Shown piece after piece: positions 1 through 5,816 of a stretch of DNA of 6,927 nucleotides. Both the position numbers and the translations under genes were made by a program. Under the pieces are notes generated by a model. The model had not been told where the DNA came from. It saw only the letters and a program-made list of their open reading frames with translations, and ran no database searches. The stretch comes from Calditrichota bacterium (GTDB lineage Bacteria > Calditrichota > Calditrichia > RBG-13-44-9): assembly GCA_016934605.1 (NCBI GenBank), contig JAFGSO010000427.1, forward strand, positions 1-6,927, in the 5' to 3' direction. Each line of letters opens with the position of its first letter. Positions within the stretch are counted from its first letter, which is position 1.

Positions 1-331
1 AAGAATCACAAGATGTAGTGAAGACTGGAGGTAATTTTTATTGTAAATATTAGACTTAACTCATCCAAGTGTCGAAGTTGGGTTAGTGGTCCCGGTCTAC
101 CGGGATGAATTAAGCAGGCTGCATGGCTTCGTTCTTCTTACACAGGACTTTGAATGATTGGCAGGTTTCGTTATCTGTCCCACGCCCAGATTGGCGGGAG
201 AGGAAAAGGAGATGGTTTAGTTTGATATCATTTCTGCGAATTTCATTACTCAACAATGATAAATCCGGGGCTGTACCAAAACGGCTTTATCGGGTTAAAT
301 TTTGATTACCGGTTTGTGGAGTATCTTTTAA
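1..331. other. Region downstream of lptB without a supportable gene
   Basis: All frames on both strands are short. The longest frame, 60 codons on the plus strand from 123, has no ribosome site and an unconvincing, Arg/Trp-rich translation. A GGAGGT sequence at 27-32 resembles a strong ribosome site, but the only nearby start (TTG at 41) meets a stop at once. A plus-strand frame open from the left edge to a TAG at 51-53 could be the last 16 codons of a neighbouring gene but is too short to judge. The GC-rich palindrome at 89-106 is the only clear structure; a weak inverted repeat CGCC/GGCG lies near 182-195. No tRNA, transposase or CRISPR repeats are seen. Confidence 0.5.
89..106. repeat. GC-rich palindrome in the non-coding left end
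   Basis: GTCCCGG-TCTA-CCGGGAT forms a stem of 7 pairs (one of them G-U) with a 4-base loop. It is clearly more GC-rich than its surroundings. Neither strand has a T-run after it, so it is not a canonical intrinsic terminator, though it is the strongest hairpin downstream of lptB. Confidence 0.45.
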
Positions 332-1087
332 CTACCTATATAATCTGAATTTCTCTCCCAGATACATTTTCCGGGCTTCCGGATCGTTCGCCAGCGCCTC
401 GCTGTCTCCTTCTTTTAATATTTTGCCTTCGAACAGGAGATAGGCATGATCGGTAATACTCAGTGTTTCGTGAACATTATGATCTGTTATCAGCACACCG
501 ATATTTTTTTTCTTCAGATTATGAACAATATTCTGAATATCCTGTACGGCTATGGGATCAACACCAGCGAAAGGTTCATCCAGAAGTATAAATTTGGGAT
601 TGGTAACCAGAGTTCTGGCAATTTCAGTACGCCGTCTTTCTCCTCCAGACAGATTGTAACCTTTGTTAGAAGCGATATGAGAAATACCCAGTTCCTCCAT
701 CAGCTCTCCGGCCTTTGTTTTTCTTTCATTCCGCGACACTTTAAGAACTTCCATGATTGCCAGGAGGTTTTCTTCTACGGTCAGCTTACGGAAAATAGAT
801 GCTTCCTGAGGAAGATATGAAATTCCCCGCCGGGAGCGTTTATACATGGCCAGCCGGGTAATATTTTCCTCATCGAGAAAAATTTTACCGCCATTGGGGC
901 GAATCAGACCGGTAATCATATAAAAGGATGTGGTTTTTCCTGCCCCATTGGGACCAAGAAGTCCCACAATTTCGCCCTGCTTTACTTCCACGCTCACCTG
1001 GTCTACAACTTTTCTTTTACCATAAATTTTGACAAGCTGATCGGTAAAAAGTCGAGACCCGTTCGTTTTTTTTATAATATCGGCCAC
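332..1087 (-). CDS. lptB: LPS export ABC transporter ATP-binding protein LptB
   Basis: Cytoplasmic ATPase that, as a dimer with LptF and LptG, powers extraction of LPS from the inner membrane. The 251 residues (E. coli 241) form one complete ABC nucleotide-binding domain: Walker A GPNGAGKTT (45-53), Q-loop around Gln94 (YLPQEAS), signature LSGGERRRTEIAR (146-158), Walker B FILLD followed by the catalytic Glu171 in EPFAGVDP, and the switch His203 in ITDHN. SFYMITG, EASIFRKLTVEENL and the LSGGERRR signature are characteristic of LptB within the ABC family. The start is GTG at 1087, three bases after the lptA stop and in the same frame; AGGA lies 7 bases before it and decides the start. It adds about 10 residues before the usual family N-terminus. 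No lptF or lptG is in the window. It is the last gene of the visible cluster. Confidence 0.97.
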   Translation of the reverse strand: MADIIKKTNGSRLFTDQLVKIYGKRKVVDQVSVEVKQGEIVGLLGPNGAGKTTSFYMITGLIRPNGGKIFLDEENITRLAMYKRSRRGISYLPQEASIFRKLTVEENLLAIMEVLKVSRNERKTKAGELMEELGISHIASNKGYNLSGGERRRTEIARTLVTNPKFILLDEPFAGVDPIAVQDIQNIVHNLKKKNIGVLITDHNVHETLSITDHAYLLFEGKILKEGDSEALANDPEARKMYLGEKFRLYR

Positions 1088-1090
1088 AAT

Positions 1091-2209
1091 CTATTCCTGC
1101 ACAATTTTCCCCTTATAATCCGGGGGATAATAAGTACCCTGGGAACCACCAATGACAGATATACTATCCAGGGCATTCTCCTTTATAAAAACTTTTATGG
1201 TATCGGCCGAAGCCACATTTATTCCCTGTTCTTCTTCCTGCTCCCGGAGATAATAAAAACTGCGGGCATTGGAGATAGCCTGAATCTGATGCAATTCCCG
1301 ATCTGTAATATACAGGATGATCTCTCTGCCTTCCAGCGTATTTTGCTTTTTGGCCAGAGAGTCCAGGAGTGATACTGCCCGGGCTTCATTGTCTATCCGG
1401 ATTCGTTTCAGTTCTCGGTTTTCCAGAATCAGCTGCATCTGCCTGCCGGTCATTTTATTATTCTCCTGAATGGCTACCGGCTCACTCATCAGATAAATGA
1501 TGTCTTCCTCAATCTGATAGACGGCAGAATCGCAGGTGGCATGGAGATTTCCCTGATAGATATGAACCGAATCCCGGGCGACTGCCCTGCGTGATTCCCC
1601 GAAATGATATTCCTGCTGCCGGCAGAAAATATGAATTGTATCGGTTGTGGTACTATCCACCCGCCAGAGATGAGCATTCCCCCTGACATAGCTGTAATCT
1701 GCATCGGGAATATATTCGCCCTGCCGGGCGGTAATGTATACCCGGTTATCGGAATCGTGAAGATACACATTTCTTCGGGCTCTGATCTGATTGGTATTGT
1801 AGTGATATTCAAGATATTCCGAGCGTAGCTCCTGGCCGGGTCTGAAAACATGCACATTACCTTCTGCGACAGCAATCTGATTTTCCTCAAAATACCTGAC
1901 TTCCTCAGCCAGTAAGGTATCCTGACCTCGGTACAGGCGCACATTACCGCGCAGATGAATCTCACCACTTTGCTGATTGTAAACTGCCCGATCGCAGAAC
2001 AGCTCCAGGGAATCCTGTCTGGCATGAACATTTCCGCTCAGAATTTTCAATGGAATCCCGTTTTCCTCAACACCCCGGGACAGATCCGCATGCAATAACT
2101 CCAGCCCGGAAGATTGCTGGTTCCCCGTTTGACCCATTACCGCAGTTAACAGAGCCAGCAATACAACATAAAAAGCAGATTTCTGAAAAGATGAGGGGAT
2201 ACCGGACAT
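1091..2209 (-). CDS. lptA: Long OstA/LptA-like periplasmic LPS transport protein
   Basis: Predicted periplasmic bridge carrying LPS from LptC toward LptD at the outer membrane. It starts with a signal peptide: Lys10, then a hydrophobic core at 12-25 and a likely cut near Gly26-Gln27. The mature part is almost all short beta strands with repeating G/R-N-V/A turns: Asn60, 89, 118, 147 and 178, a spacing of 29, 29, 29 and 31 residues. This fits the stacked beta-jellyroll of the OstA family. At 372 residues it is about twice E. coli LptA (185) and resembles the longer OstA-like proteins of the FCB group, including a C-terminal GGSQGTYYPPDY segment. It has no visible LptD outer-membrane barrel. 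The ATG lies 8 bases after the lptC stop with no clear ribosome site, so translation may be coupled. Its place between lptC and lptB supports the assignment. It may cover more of the periplasmic span than a single LptA unit, but that is inference. Confidence 0.88.
   Translation of the reverse strand: MSGIPSSFQKSAFYVVLLALLTAVMGQTGNQQSSGLELLHADLSRGVEENGIPLKILSGNVHARQDSLELFCDRAVYNQQSGEIHLRGNVRLYRGQDTLLAEEVRYFEENQIAVAEGNVHVFRPGQELRSEYLEYHYNTNQIRARRNVYLHDSDNRVYITARQGEYIPDADYSYVRGNAHLWRVDSTTTDTIHIFCRQQEYHFGESRRAVARDSVHIYQGNLHATCDSAVYQIEEDIIYLMSEPVAIQENNKMTGRQMQLILENRELKRIRIDNEARAVSLLDSLAKKQNTLEGREIILYITDRELHQIQAISNARSFYYLREQEEEQGINVASADTIKVFIKENALDSISVIGGSQGTYYPPDYKGKIVQE
1095..1098 (-). promoter_or_regulatory. 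Ribosome binding site (AGGA) for lptB, inside the end of lptA
   Basis: On the minus strand AGGA lies 7 bases before the GTG at 1087. It sits in the last codons of lptA, and the order AGGA, TAG stop, ATT, GTG favours termination-reinitiation coupling of lptA and lptB. It supports GTG as the start, because no ATG occurs in the first dozen codons. Confidence 0.7.
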
Positions 2210-2217
2210 CGGAATTA

Positions 2218-2781
2218 CTATTTGGTCAAAGATATTTTTCTCTGGGAGAAGCCTCTGGCATTTTTAATTTCATAATTCTTCAGATCCGGATCTGAGATAA
2301 ACGAATCGCCAAGCAGGGTATCTTCCTTTGTGGTAAATTTAACCTGGACATCGCTTATGATTTTCTGTCTATCATTATCCCAGTGGAGCTCCCGGGTCTG
2401 AAGAACAATACCGCTGTCTGAAACCACTCTCACATCGCCATAGGCCCATAGATTATTGCTTCTGTTATAAACCAGTCCGCTATCTGCAGTAAGAACTGAA
2501 TTGTGATCACCATTGCGATCGTAAAAGTCCGCATGGATGCTATCGGACAGTATGGTCTGTGCTTCCTCGTTGAAGTATGCGATATATCCTGCCCAGATTT
2601 CTGCAAACTTCTTTCCGTCTCGCGTCATGATGATGGTGGATTGCCAGCTTTCCTGATCCGGTACCCGATCTTTGTCCGGTGAGGTACTGGACTGATTCTC
2701 CTCAATATCAGTACATCCGAAAATCAGGAGCACAGCAACTGCCAGAATCCACAGCGGCGTTTTATTTATCGATCGAATCAT
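2218..2781 (-). CDS. lptC: LPS export ABC transporter periplasmic protein LptC, predicted lipoprotein
   Basis: LptC receives LPS from the LptBFG complex at the inner membrane and passes it to LptA. From the ATG at 2781 the protein is 187 residues (E. coli LptC has 191). The N-terminus MIRSINKTPL is followed by a hydrophobic stretch and the lipobox-like IFG-Cys (Cys23), so it looks like a lipidated lipoprotein rather than a protein held by a transmembrane helix as in E. coli. The +2 residue is Thr. The rest is rich in beta strands typical of the LptC/OstA fold, with the family-like end LLGDSFISDPDLKNYEIKNARG (about 155-176). I prefer the ATG at 2781 because it gives a standard lipoprotein signal with GGA upstream; an in-frame TTG at 2793 would add four residues. 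The order lptC-lptA-lptB immediately downstream is the conserved one and strongly supports the call. Confidence 0.9.
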   Translation of the reverse strand: MIRSINKTPLWILAVAVLLIFGCTDIEENQSSTSPDKDRVPDQESWQSTIIMTRDGKKFAEIWAGYIAYFNEEAQTILSDSIHADFYDRNGDHNSVLTADSGLVYNRSNNLWAYGDVRVVSDSGIVLQTRELHWDNDRQKIISDVQVKFTTKEDTLLGDSFISDPDLKNYEIKNARGFSQRKISLTK

Positions 2782-2807
2782 GAAATTTTCCAATAAATAT
2801 CCAGTAG

Positions 2808-2813
2808 ATTATA
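2808..2813 (-). promoter_or_regulatory. Possible -10 element (TATAAT) before lptC
   Basis: A perfect TATAAT on the minus strand in the gap between kdsD and lptC, about 26 bases before the preferred lptC ATG. No good -35 sits at 17 bases; TTGAAA occurs 20 bases upstream, which is too far for a standard promoter, and GAAACA at 18 is weak. If used, it would let lptC-lptA-lptB be expressed apart from the kds genes. Low confidence. Confidence 0.25.
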
Positions 2814-2844
2814 TCCGCAATTCAGCGAACATGTTTCAATGAAT

Positions 2845-3825
2845 TTAAAATATTCCCGCTCTCATGATATCATGCAAATGGATAACGCCGCATAATTTTT
2901 TCTGATCGTCCACAACAGGCATTGCAATAATGCGGTATTCCTCCATTTTTTTATATGCAGTATAGGCAAGGGTTCCCGCATTTATTATTTTTGGATTTTT
3001 ATTCATAACTTCCGTCACCGGAATATCAAAAAAATGTTCCGTTCTTTCCACCAGTCTGTTCAGATCGCCGGTAGTCATGACTCCCAGGATTTGTTTTTCA
3101 GCATCCACAACCATGCATATACCTCTTTTCGAGGCCATTTCCAGAACAGCCTCTTTCATGTAAGCATCCCTTCTTACAAACGGAATATTTGTTCCCTTTT
3201 CCATAATATCATCGACCCGAACAAGTAAACGTTTACCGAGACTGCCGGCGGGATGCAGAAATGCAAAATCCTCGCGGGTAAAATTCCGTCTTTCAAGCAG
3301 AGCTATAGCCAGGGCATCTCCCAGGACCATCATGGCAGTAGTGCTGGAGGTTGGGGAAAGATCATGGGGACATGCCTCTTCCTTCACACCAATATTTAAG
3401 ACTACCTGGCTGTGCTGGGCAAGTACCGACTCCACATTGGATGTTATGGATATGATGGGGACATTCAGTTTGCGAAAAACCGGCAACAGATAATTCAGCT
3501 CATCGGTATTGCCGCTCTTGGAGAGGCAGATTATCACATCATCCTTATGTACAATACCGAGATCCCCATGAATACCCTCGGAAGCGTGCAGAAAGTAAGA
3601 GGCCGTGCCGGTAGAAGCCATGGTGGCCGCCAGCTTGCGTCCGATGGCACCGGACTTCCCCAATCCCGTAATAATAACACGACCCGTCCGGGATAGAATA
3701 AGGTCCACCGCCTGTTGAAAATTCTCATCCAGACTTGATTTAAGAATTCTGATCGCATCCAGTTCCTGATCAATAACCCGGTGGGCAATTTCCAGAGCAT
3801 CTAACGATTTCGATTTTTTTTCCAT
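2845..3825 (-). CDS. kdsD: Arabinose-5-phosphate isomerase (KdsD/KpsF family)
   Basis: Interconverts ribulose 5-phosphate and arabinose 5-phosphate in the cytoplasm, feeding KdsA. The 326-residue length is close to the 328 of E. coli KdsD. Residues about 35-180 form a SIS sugar-isomerase domain with GLGKSG (54-59), SEGIHGDLG (82-90), SKSGNT (102-107) and ACPHDLSPTSSTT (151-163). Two CBS domains follow, about 203-262 (starting VDDIMEK, with VMTTGD) and 269-324 (starting PVTEVMNK, with VIHLHDIM); these often bind nucleotides and may be regulatory. Lys57, Glu109, Glu150 and His191 line up, with a constant offset of two, with the catalytic E. coli residues Lys59, Glu111, Glu152 and His193. The start is ATG, with only a weak GGTG ribosome site that sits inside a small inverted repeat. 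KpsF or GutQ paralogues are alternatives by sequence, but the kds/lpt setting favours the LPS enzyme. Confidence 0.96.
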   Translation of the reverse strand: MEKKSKSLDALEIAHRVIDQELDAIRILKSSLDENFQQAVDLILSRTGRVIITGLGKSGAIGRKLAATMASTGTASYFLHASEGIHGDLGIVHKDDVIICLSKSGNTDELNYLLPVFRKLNVPIISITSNVESVLAQHSQVVLNIGVKEEACPHDLSPTSSTTAMMVLGDALAIALLERRNFTREDFAFLHPAGSLGKRLLVRVDDIMEKGTNIPFVRRDAYMKEAVLEMASKRGICMVVDAEKQILGVMTTGDLNRLVERTEHFFDIPVTEVMNKNPKIINAGTLAYTAYKKMEEYRIIAMPVVDDQKKLCGVIHLHDIMRAGIF

Positions 3826-3839
3826 TGGTGATTACACCA
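3826..3839 (-). repeat. Small inverted repeat directly before the kdsD start codon
   Basis: TGGTG-TAAT-CACCA on the minus strand, a perfect 5-base stem with a 4-base loop, ending at the base just before ATG. It includes the only Shine-Dalgarno-like GGTG of kdsD, so folding could mask the ribosome site. The stem is short and may be chance. Confidence 0.4.
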
Positions 3840-3843
3840 CTAA

Positions 3844-3872
3844 CATATAACGGCAGTAATAAATTATTTCAA
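3844..3872 (-). promoter_or_regulatory. Possible internal sigma-70-type promoter before kdsD
   Basis: In the 91-base AT-rich gap between kdsC and kdsD, the minus strand reads TTGAAA (3867-3872), a 17-base spacer, then TATATG (3844-3849). The -35 matches the consensus at five of six positions, the -10 only at four. Transcription would begin near 3837, leaving a leader of only about 12 bases before kdsD. AT-rich gaps give such matches by chance, and the sigma preferences of this organism are unknown. Confidence 0.25.
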
Positions 3873-3916
3873 TTAACTTAGAAATGAATGTAAAACCACT
3901 ATTTTTCCAAACAGTA

Positions 3917-4462
3917 TCATTTCCAGACTTTCTGAACAGCTTTCTCAAGTAAATTTTGAGACTTCAAAATAATCTCAATAACTTCCCGGACGGCGCCATC
4001 GCCGCCTTTACGTTCAGTGACCAGGTGTGCACTTTTTCTGGTAGGTTCAGTGGCATTATTGACGGCAACACCCAGCCCCGCTTCACGGATAACCGGAATG
4101 TCGGGCAGATCGTCTCCGATAAAACAGAATTTTTCCGAAGGTAGGGAGAGAACAGACTGCAGTTCATGGAAAGCCTGAAGTTTCAGATCACGTCCCAAAT
4201 AAAGATAGTCCATTTTCAATTCTTTGGCGCGTACCCGTATGGTACCGCTCTCTCGCGATGAAATAATTCCTGTTTTCAAACCGGCCAGCCTGGCCAGTTT
4301 AATTCCAAGCCCGTCGTGAGCATTGAAATGTTTTACCTCCAGTCCATTGCTATCGTAAACAATATCGCCACGGGTCATCACACCGTCTACGTCCATGAGT
4401 ATGACTTTTATTTTACTGGCACGATTTAATATCTCCTGTGAGAGCTTACTCTGTCCGGACAT
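3917..4462 (-). CDS. kdsC: 3-deoxy-D-manno-octulosonate 8-phosphate phosphatase
   Basis: Removes phosphate from Kdo-8-phosphate to release Kdo, in the cytoplasm. It is a cap-less HAD-family hydrolase (subfamily C0) of 181 residues; known KdsC proteins are about 170-190 and form tetramers. Visible motifs are DVDGVMT with the nucleophile and acid/base aspartates, ISSRES (motif II), the Mg-binding IGDDLPD (motif IV), and the C-terminal KGGDGAVRE tail that reaches a neighbouring active site in the tetramer. KFCFIGDDLPDIPV and GLGVAVNNA are close to family consensus. I chose the ATG at 4462 because AGGAG lies 11 bases upstream and the protein then has the usual length. An in-frame GTG at 4492 would add 10 residues but lacks a good ribosome site. 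The gene lies between kdsA and kdsD, and all three enzymes of the pathway from ribulose 5-phosphate to Kdo are adjacent. Confidence 0.95.
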   Translation of the reverse strand: MSGQSKLSQEILNRASKIKVILMDVDGVMTRGDIVYDSNGLEVKHFNAHDGLGIKLARLAGLKTGIISSRESGTIRVRAKELKMDYLYLGRDLKLQAFHELQSVLSLPSEKFCFIGDDLPDIPVIREAGLGVAVNNATEPTRKSAHLVTERKGGDGAVREVIEIILKSQNLLEKAVQKVWK

Positions 4463-4473
4463 TCTTATAATAT

Positions 4474-4478
4474 CTCCT
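4474..4478 (-). promoter_or_regulatory. Ribosome binding site (AGGAG) for kdsC
   Basis: A five-base match to the Shine-Dalgarno consensus on the minus strand, 11 bases before the ATG at 4462. The spacing is at the long end of normal. It lies within the frame that would be coding if the upstream GTG at 4492 were used, which argues for the ATG start. Confidence 0.55.
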
Positions 4479-4521
4479 GTAGTCTTGAGCACATCCGATG
4501 ATAATGAAATCTGACCAACAT

Positions 4522-4544
4522 AATACCTGCCAAATCAGGTTATT
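4522..4544 (-). repeat. Imperfect hairpin between kdsA and kdsC
   Basis: On the minus strand AATAACCTG pairs with CAGGTATT around a 6-base loop, with one bulged base. It lies 8 bases after the kdsA stop. No U-tract follows, so it is not a standard terminator; it could affect mRNA stability or processing between the two genes. Confidence 0.35.
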
Positions 4545-4551
4545 CTCTGTC

Positions 4552-5391
4552 TCACAGTTTCAGTTTATTTACAGTGCTTTGAATCGCTTCTATATGATTT
4601 ATCACTTCCCGGAATTTATCCAGCGACAACTGGGAGGATGCATCGCTGAGGGCTTTTTGCGGGTTGGGGTGAACCTCCATGAATACAGCCGACAATGTAC
4701 CAGTTGCCAGAGCGGCCCGAAGAAGCGGCAGGATAAATTCAGGTTGTCCCCCGCTGGCTTTTCCCAGGCCTCCAGGCAACTGAACACTATGGGTAGCGTC
4801 GTACACCACCGGATACCCGATTTTTTCCATAATCACCAGCGAGCGCATATCCACTACAAGATTGTGGTATCCGAAAGTGGTACCTCTTTCAGTGAGCAGG
4901 ATTTTCTGATTTCCCGTACTGCTTACTTTTCTGGCGGCCTCCGCCATATCCTCCGGTGCCATAAACTGACCCTTCTTAATATTGACAACTTTTCCACTAT
5001 GACCGGCCCGAAGCAGCAGATCGGTTTGACGCGAAAGAAATGCCGGAATTTGAATTACATCCACCACCTGAGCTACGATCGGAATCTCCAGTTCATTATG
5101 AACATCCGTCAAAACAGGTATTTCTAAATCATTTCGAACTTTTTCCAGAATCTTGAGGGCGGTGTCGAATTCCAGCCCGGTGAATCCTTCCACCGAGGTT
5201 CTGTTGGCCTTGCGATAAGATGCTTTGAATATATACTGAAAACTCTGCTTTGCCATTATTTTACTGAGGGCTGCAGCGGTTTCCATAATCATCTTTTCAT
5301 TTTCCACCACACATGGACCGGCAATGATGGTCAATTTCTGATTTTTCCCGATAGTGAGGGAGTTTTTTCCAACGGTCACGTTTGTTTTCAT
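4552..5391 (-). CDS. kdsA: 3-deoxy-8-phosphooctulonate synthase (KDO-8-phosphate synthase), metal-dependent class
   Basis: Condenses phosphoenolpyruvate with arabinose 5-phosphate to give Kdo-8-phosphate in the cytoplasm, the committed step to the inner-core sugar Kdo. The 279 residues match the family length (about 265-285) and form one DAHP/KDO8P synthase TIM barrel. Visible motifs are IAGPCVVE (22-30), FKASYRKANRTS (55-66), LTDVH (94-98), IQIPAFLSRQTDL (113-125), NIKKGQF (137-143), ERGTTFGYHNLVVDMR (168-183), DATHSVQ (198-204) and MEVHPNP (238-244). The residues Cys27, His201, Glu239 and Asp250 correspond in order and spacing to the metal ligands of the Aquifex aeolicus enzyme (Cys11, His185, Glu222, Asp233). 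E. coli KdsA has Asn at the Cys position, so this is the metal-dependent class. The ATG start gives the expected N-terminus, although no clear ribosome site precedes it. Substrate comes from KdsD and product goes to KdsC, both encoded just downstream. Confidence 0.97.
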   Translation of the reverse strand: MKTNVTVGKNSLTIGKNQKLTIIAGPCVVENEKMIMETAAALSKIMAKQSFQYIFKASYRKANRTSVEGFTGLEFDTALKILEKVRNDLEIPVLTDVHNELEIPIVAQVVDVIQIPAFLSRQTDLLLRAGHSGKVVNIKKGQFMAPEDMAEAARKVSSTGNQKILLTERGTTFGYHNLVVDMRSLVIMEKIGYPVVYDATHSVQLPGGLGKASGGQPEFILPLLRAALATGTLSAVFMEVHPNPQKALSDASSQLSLDKFREVINHIEAIQSTVNKLKL

Positions 5392-5441
5392 TGATGATTT
5401 ATTTCTGTTTTTCAGGCCATATTTTCAATGCAGCAGCAATA

Positions 5442-5816
5442 CTATTCGTTGCCATGCTCCAGTATATGTTTGCGAACTTTTTCCTGTTCCAGACGGCGTT
5501 TTTTGAAATCTTCATACCATTTATTTTTATTTTCCCCTGACCACTTTTCCGGAAGTAAAAATCTCAGCTTATCCCCTTTTGGCGGCAGAATATCGTTTTC
5601 AAACTCGCACCAGTCTAAATAATTCTGACAGACGACACAATAATACTTCTTTTTCCCTGCCGATGTTTCAAGAACTGTTCCCCCGCTCCAGCAGAAATCG
5701 CACATGTGGTCACTGAAAAGATACTTTTCTCCGCCGGGCAGTACAAATTCATCTTTCATGGGATCCACATTTACGAAATCGATATCTGAAAATCTAGAAA
5801 TTTCATGTACTGACAT
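5442..5816 (-). CDS. Small zinc-ribbon-like protein of unknown function
   Basis: I do not recognise this 124-residue protein. Evidence that it is a real gene: its ATG overlaps the pyrG end by 14 bases, a weak GGGA ribosome site lies 8 bases upstream, it fills the space between two conserved genes, and it is on the same strand. It carries Cys39-x2-Cys42 and Cys60-x2-Cys63, a spacing typical of a zinc ribbon, plus Cys70 and a His at 37 next to the first pair. A glycine-rich turn (WSGGTV) and a lysine-rich strand lie between the pairs. The C-terminal third (about residues 96-124) is highly charged and probably helical (FKKRRLEQEKVRKHILE). There is no signal peptide or membrane segment, so it is probably cytoplasmic. 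It could bind nucleic acid or act as a small metal-binding partner protein. A role in Kdo or CTP metabolism is suggested only by position and is not shown by the sequence. Confidence 0.8.
   Translation of the reverse strand: MSVHEISRFSDIDFVNVDPMKDEFVLPGGEKYLFSDHMCDFCWSGGTVLETSAGKKKYYCVVCQNYLDWCEFENDILPPKGDKLRFLLPEKWSGENKNKWYEDFKKRRLEQEKVRKHILEHGNE

Noticed and set aside
3..53. Possible C-terminal end of a plus-strand gene entering from the left edge
   Set aside because: Only 16 codons are visible with no recognisable motif, so it cannot be told from chance.
89..106. Palindrome as an intrinsic terminator of the cluster
   Set aside because: No run of T follows on either strand and it lies more than 200 bases after the lptB stop.
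123..305. Plus-strand 60-codon frame left of lptB
   Set aside because: No ribosome site, no recognisable domain, unusual composition, and a length expected by chance.
446..820. Plus-strand 124-codon frame antisense to lptB
   Set aside because: It lies opposite intact ABC motifs of lptB and has no ribosome site or recognisable domain.
1489..2031. Minus-strand 180-codon frame inside lptA
   Set aside because: It overlaps the lptA frame, which has a signal peptide and regular repeats; the alternative frame shows no family motifs.
4498..5127. Plus-strand 209-codon frame antisense to kdsA
   Set aside because: It lies mostly opposite the strongly conserved kdsA coding sequence; its His/Cys-rich translation is typical of an antisense shadow.
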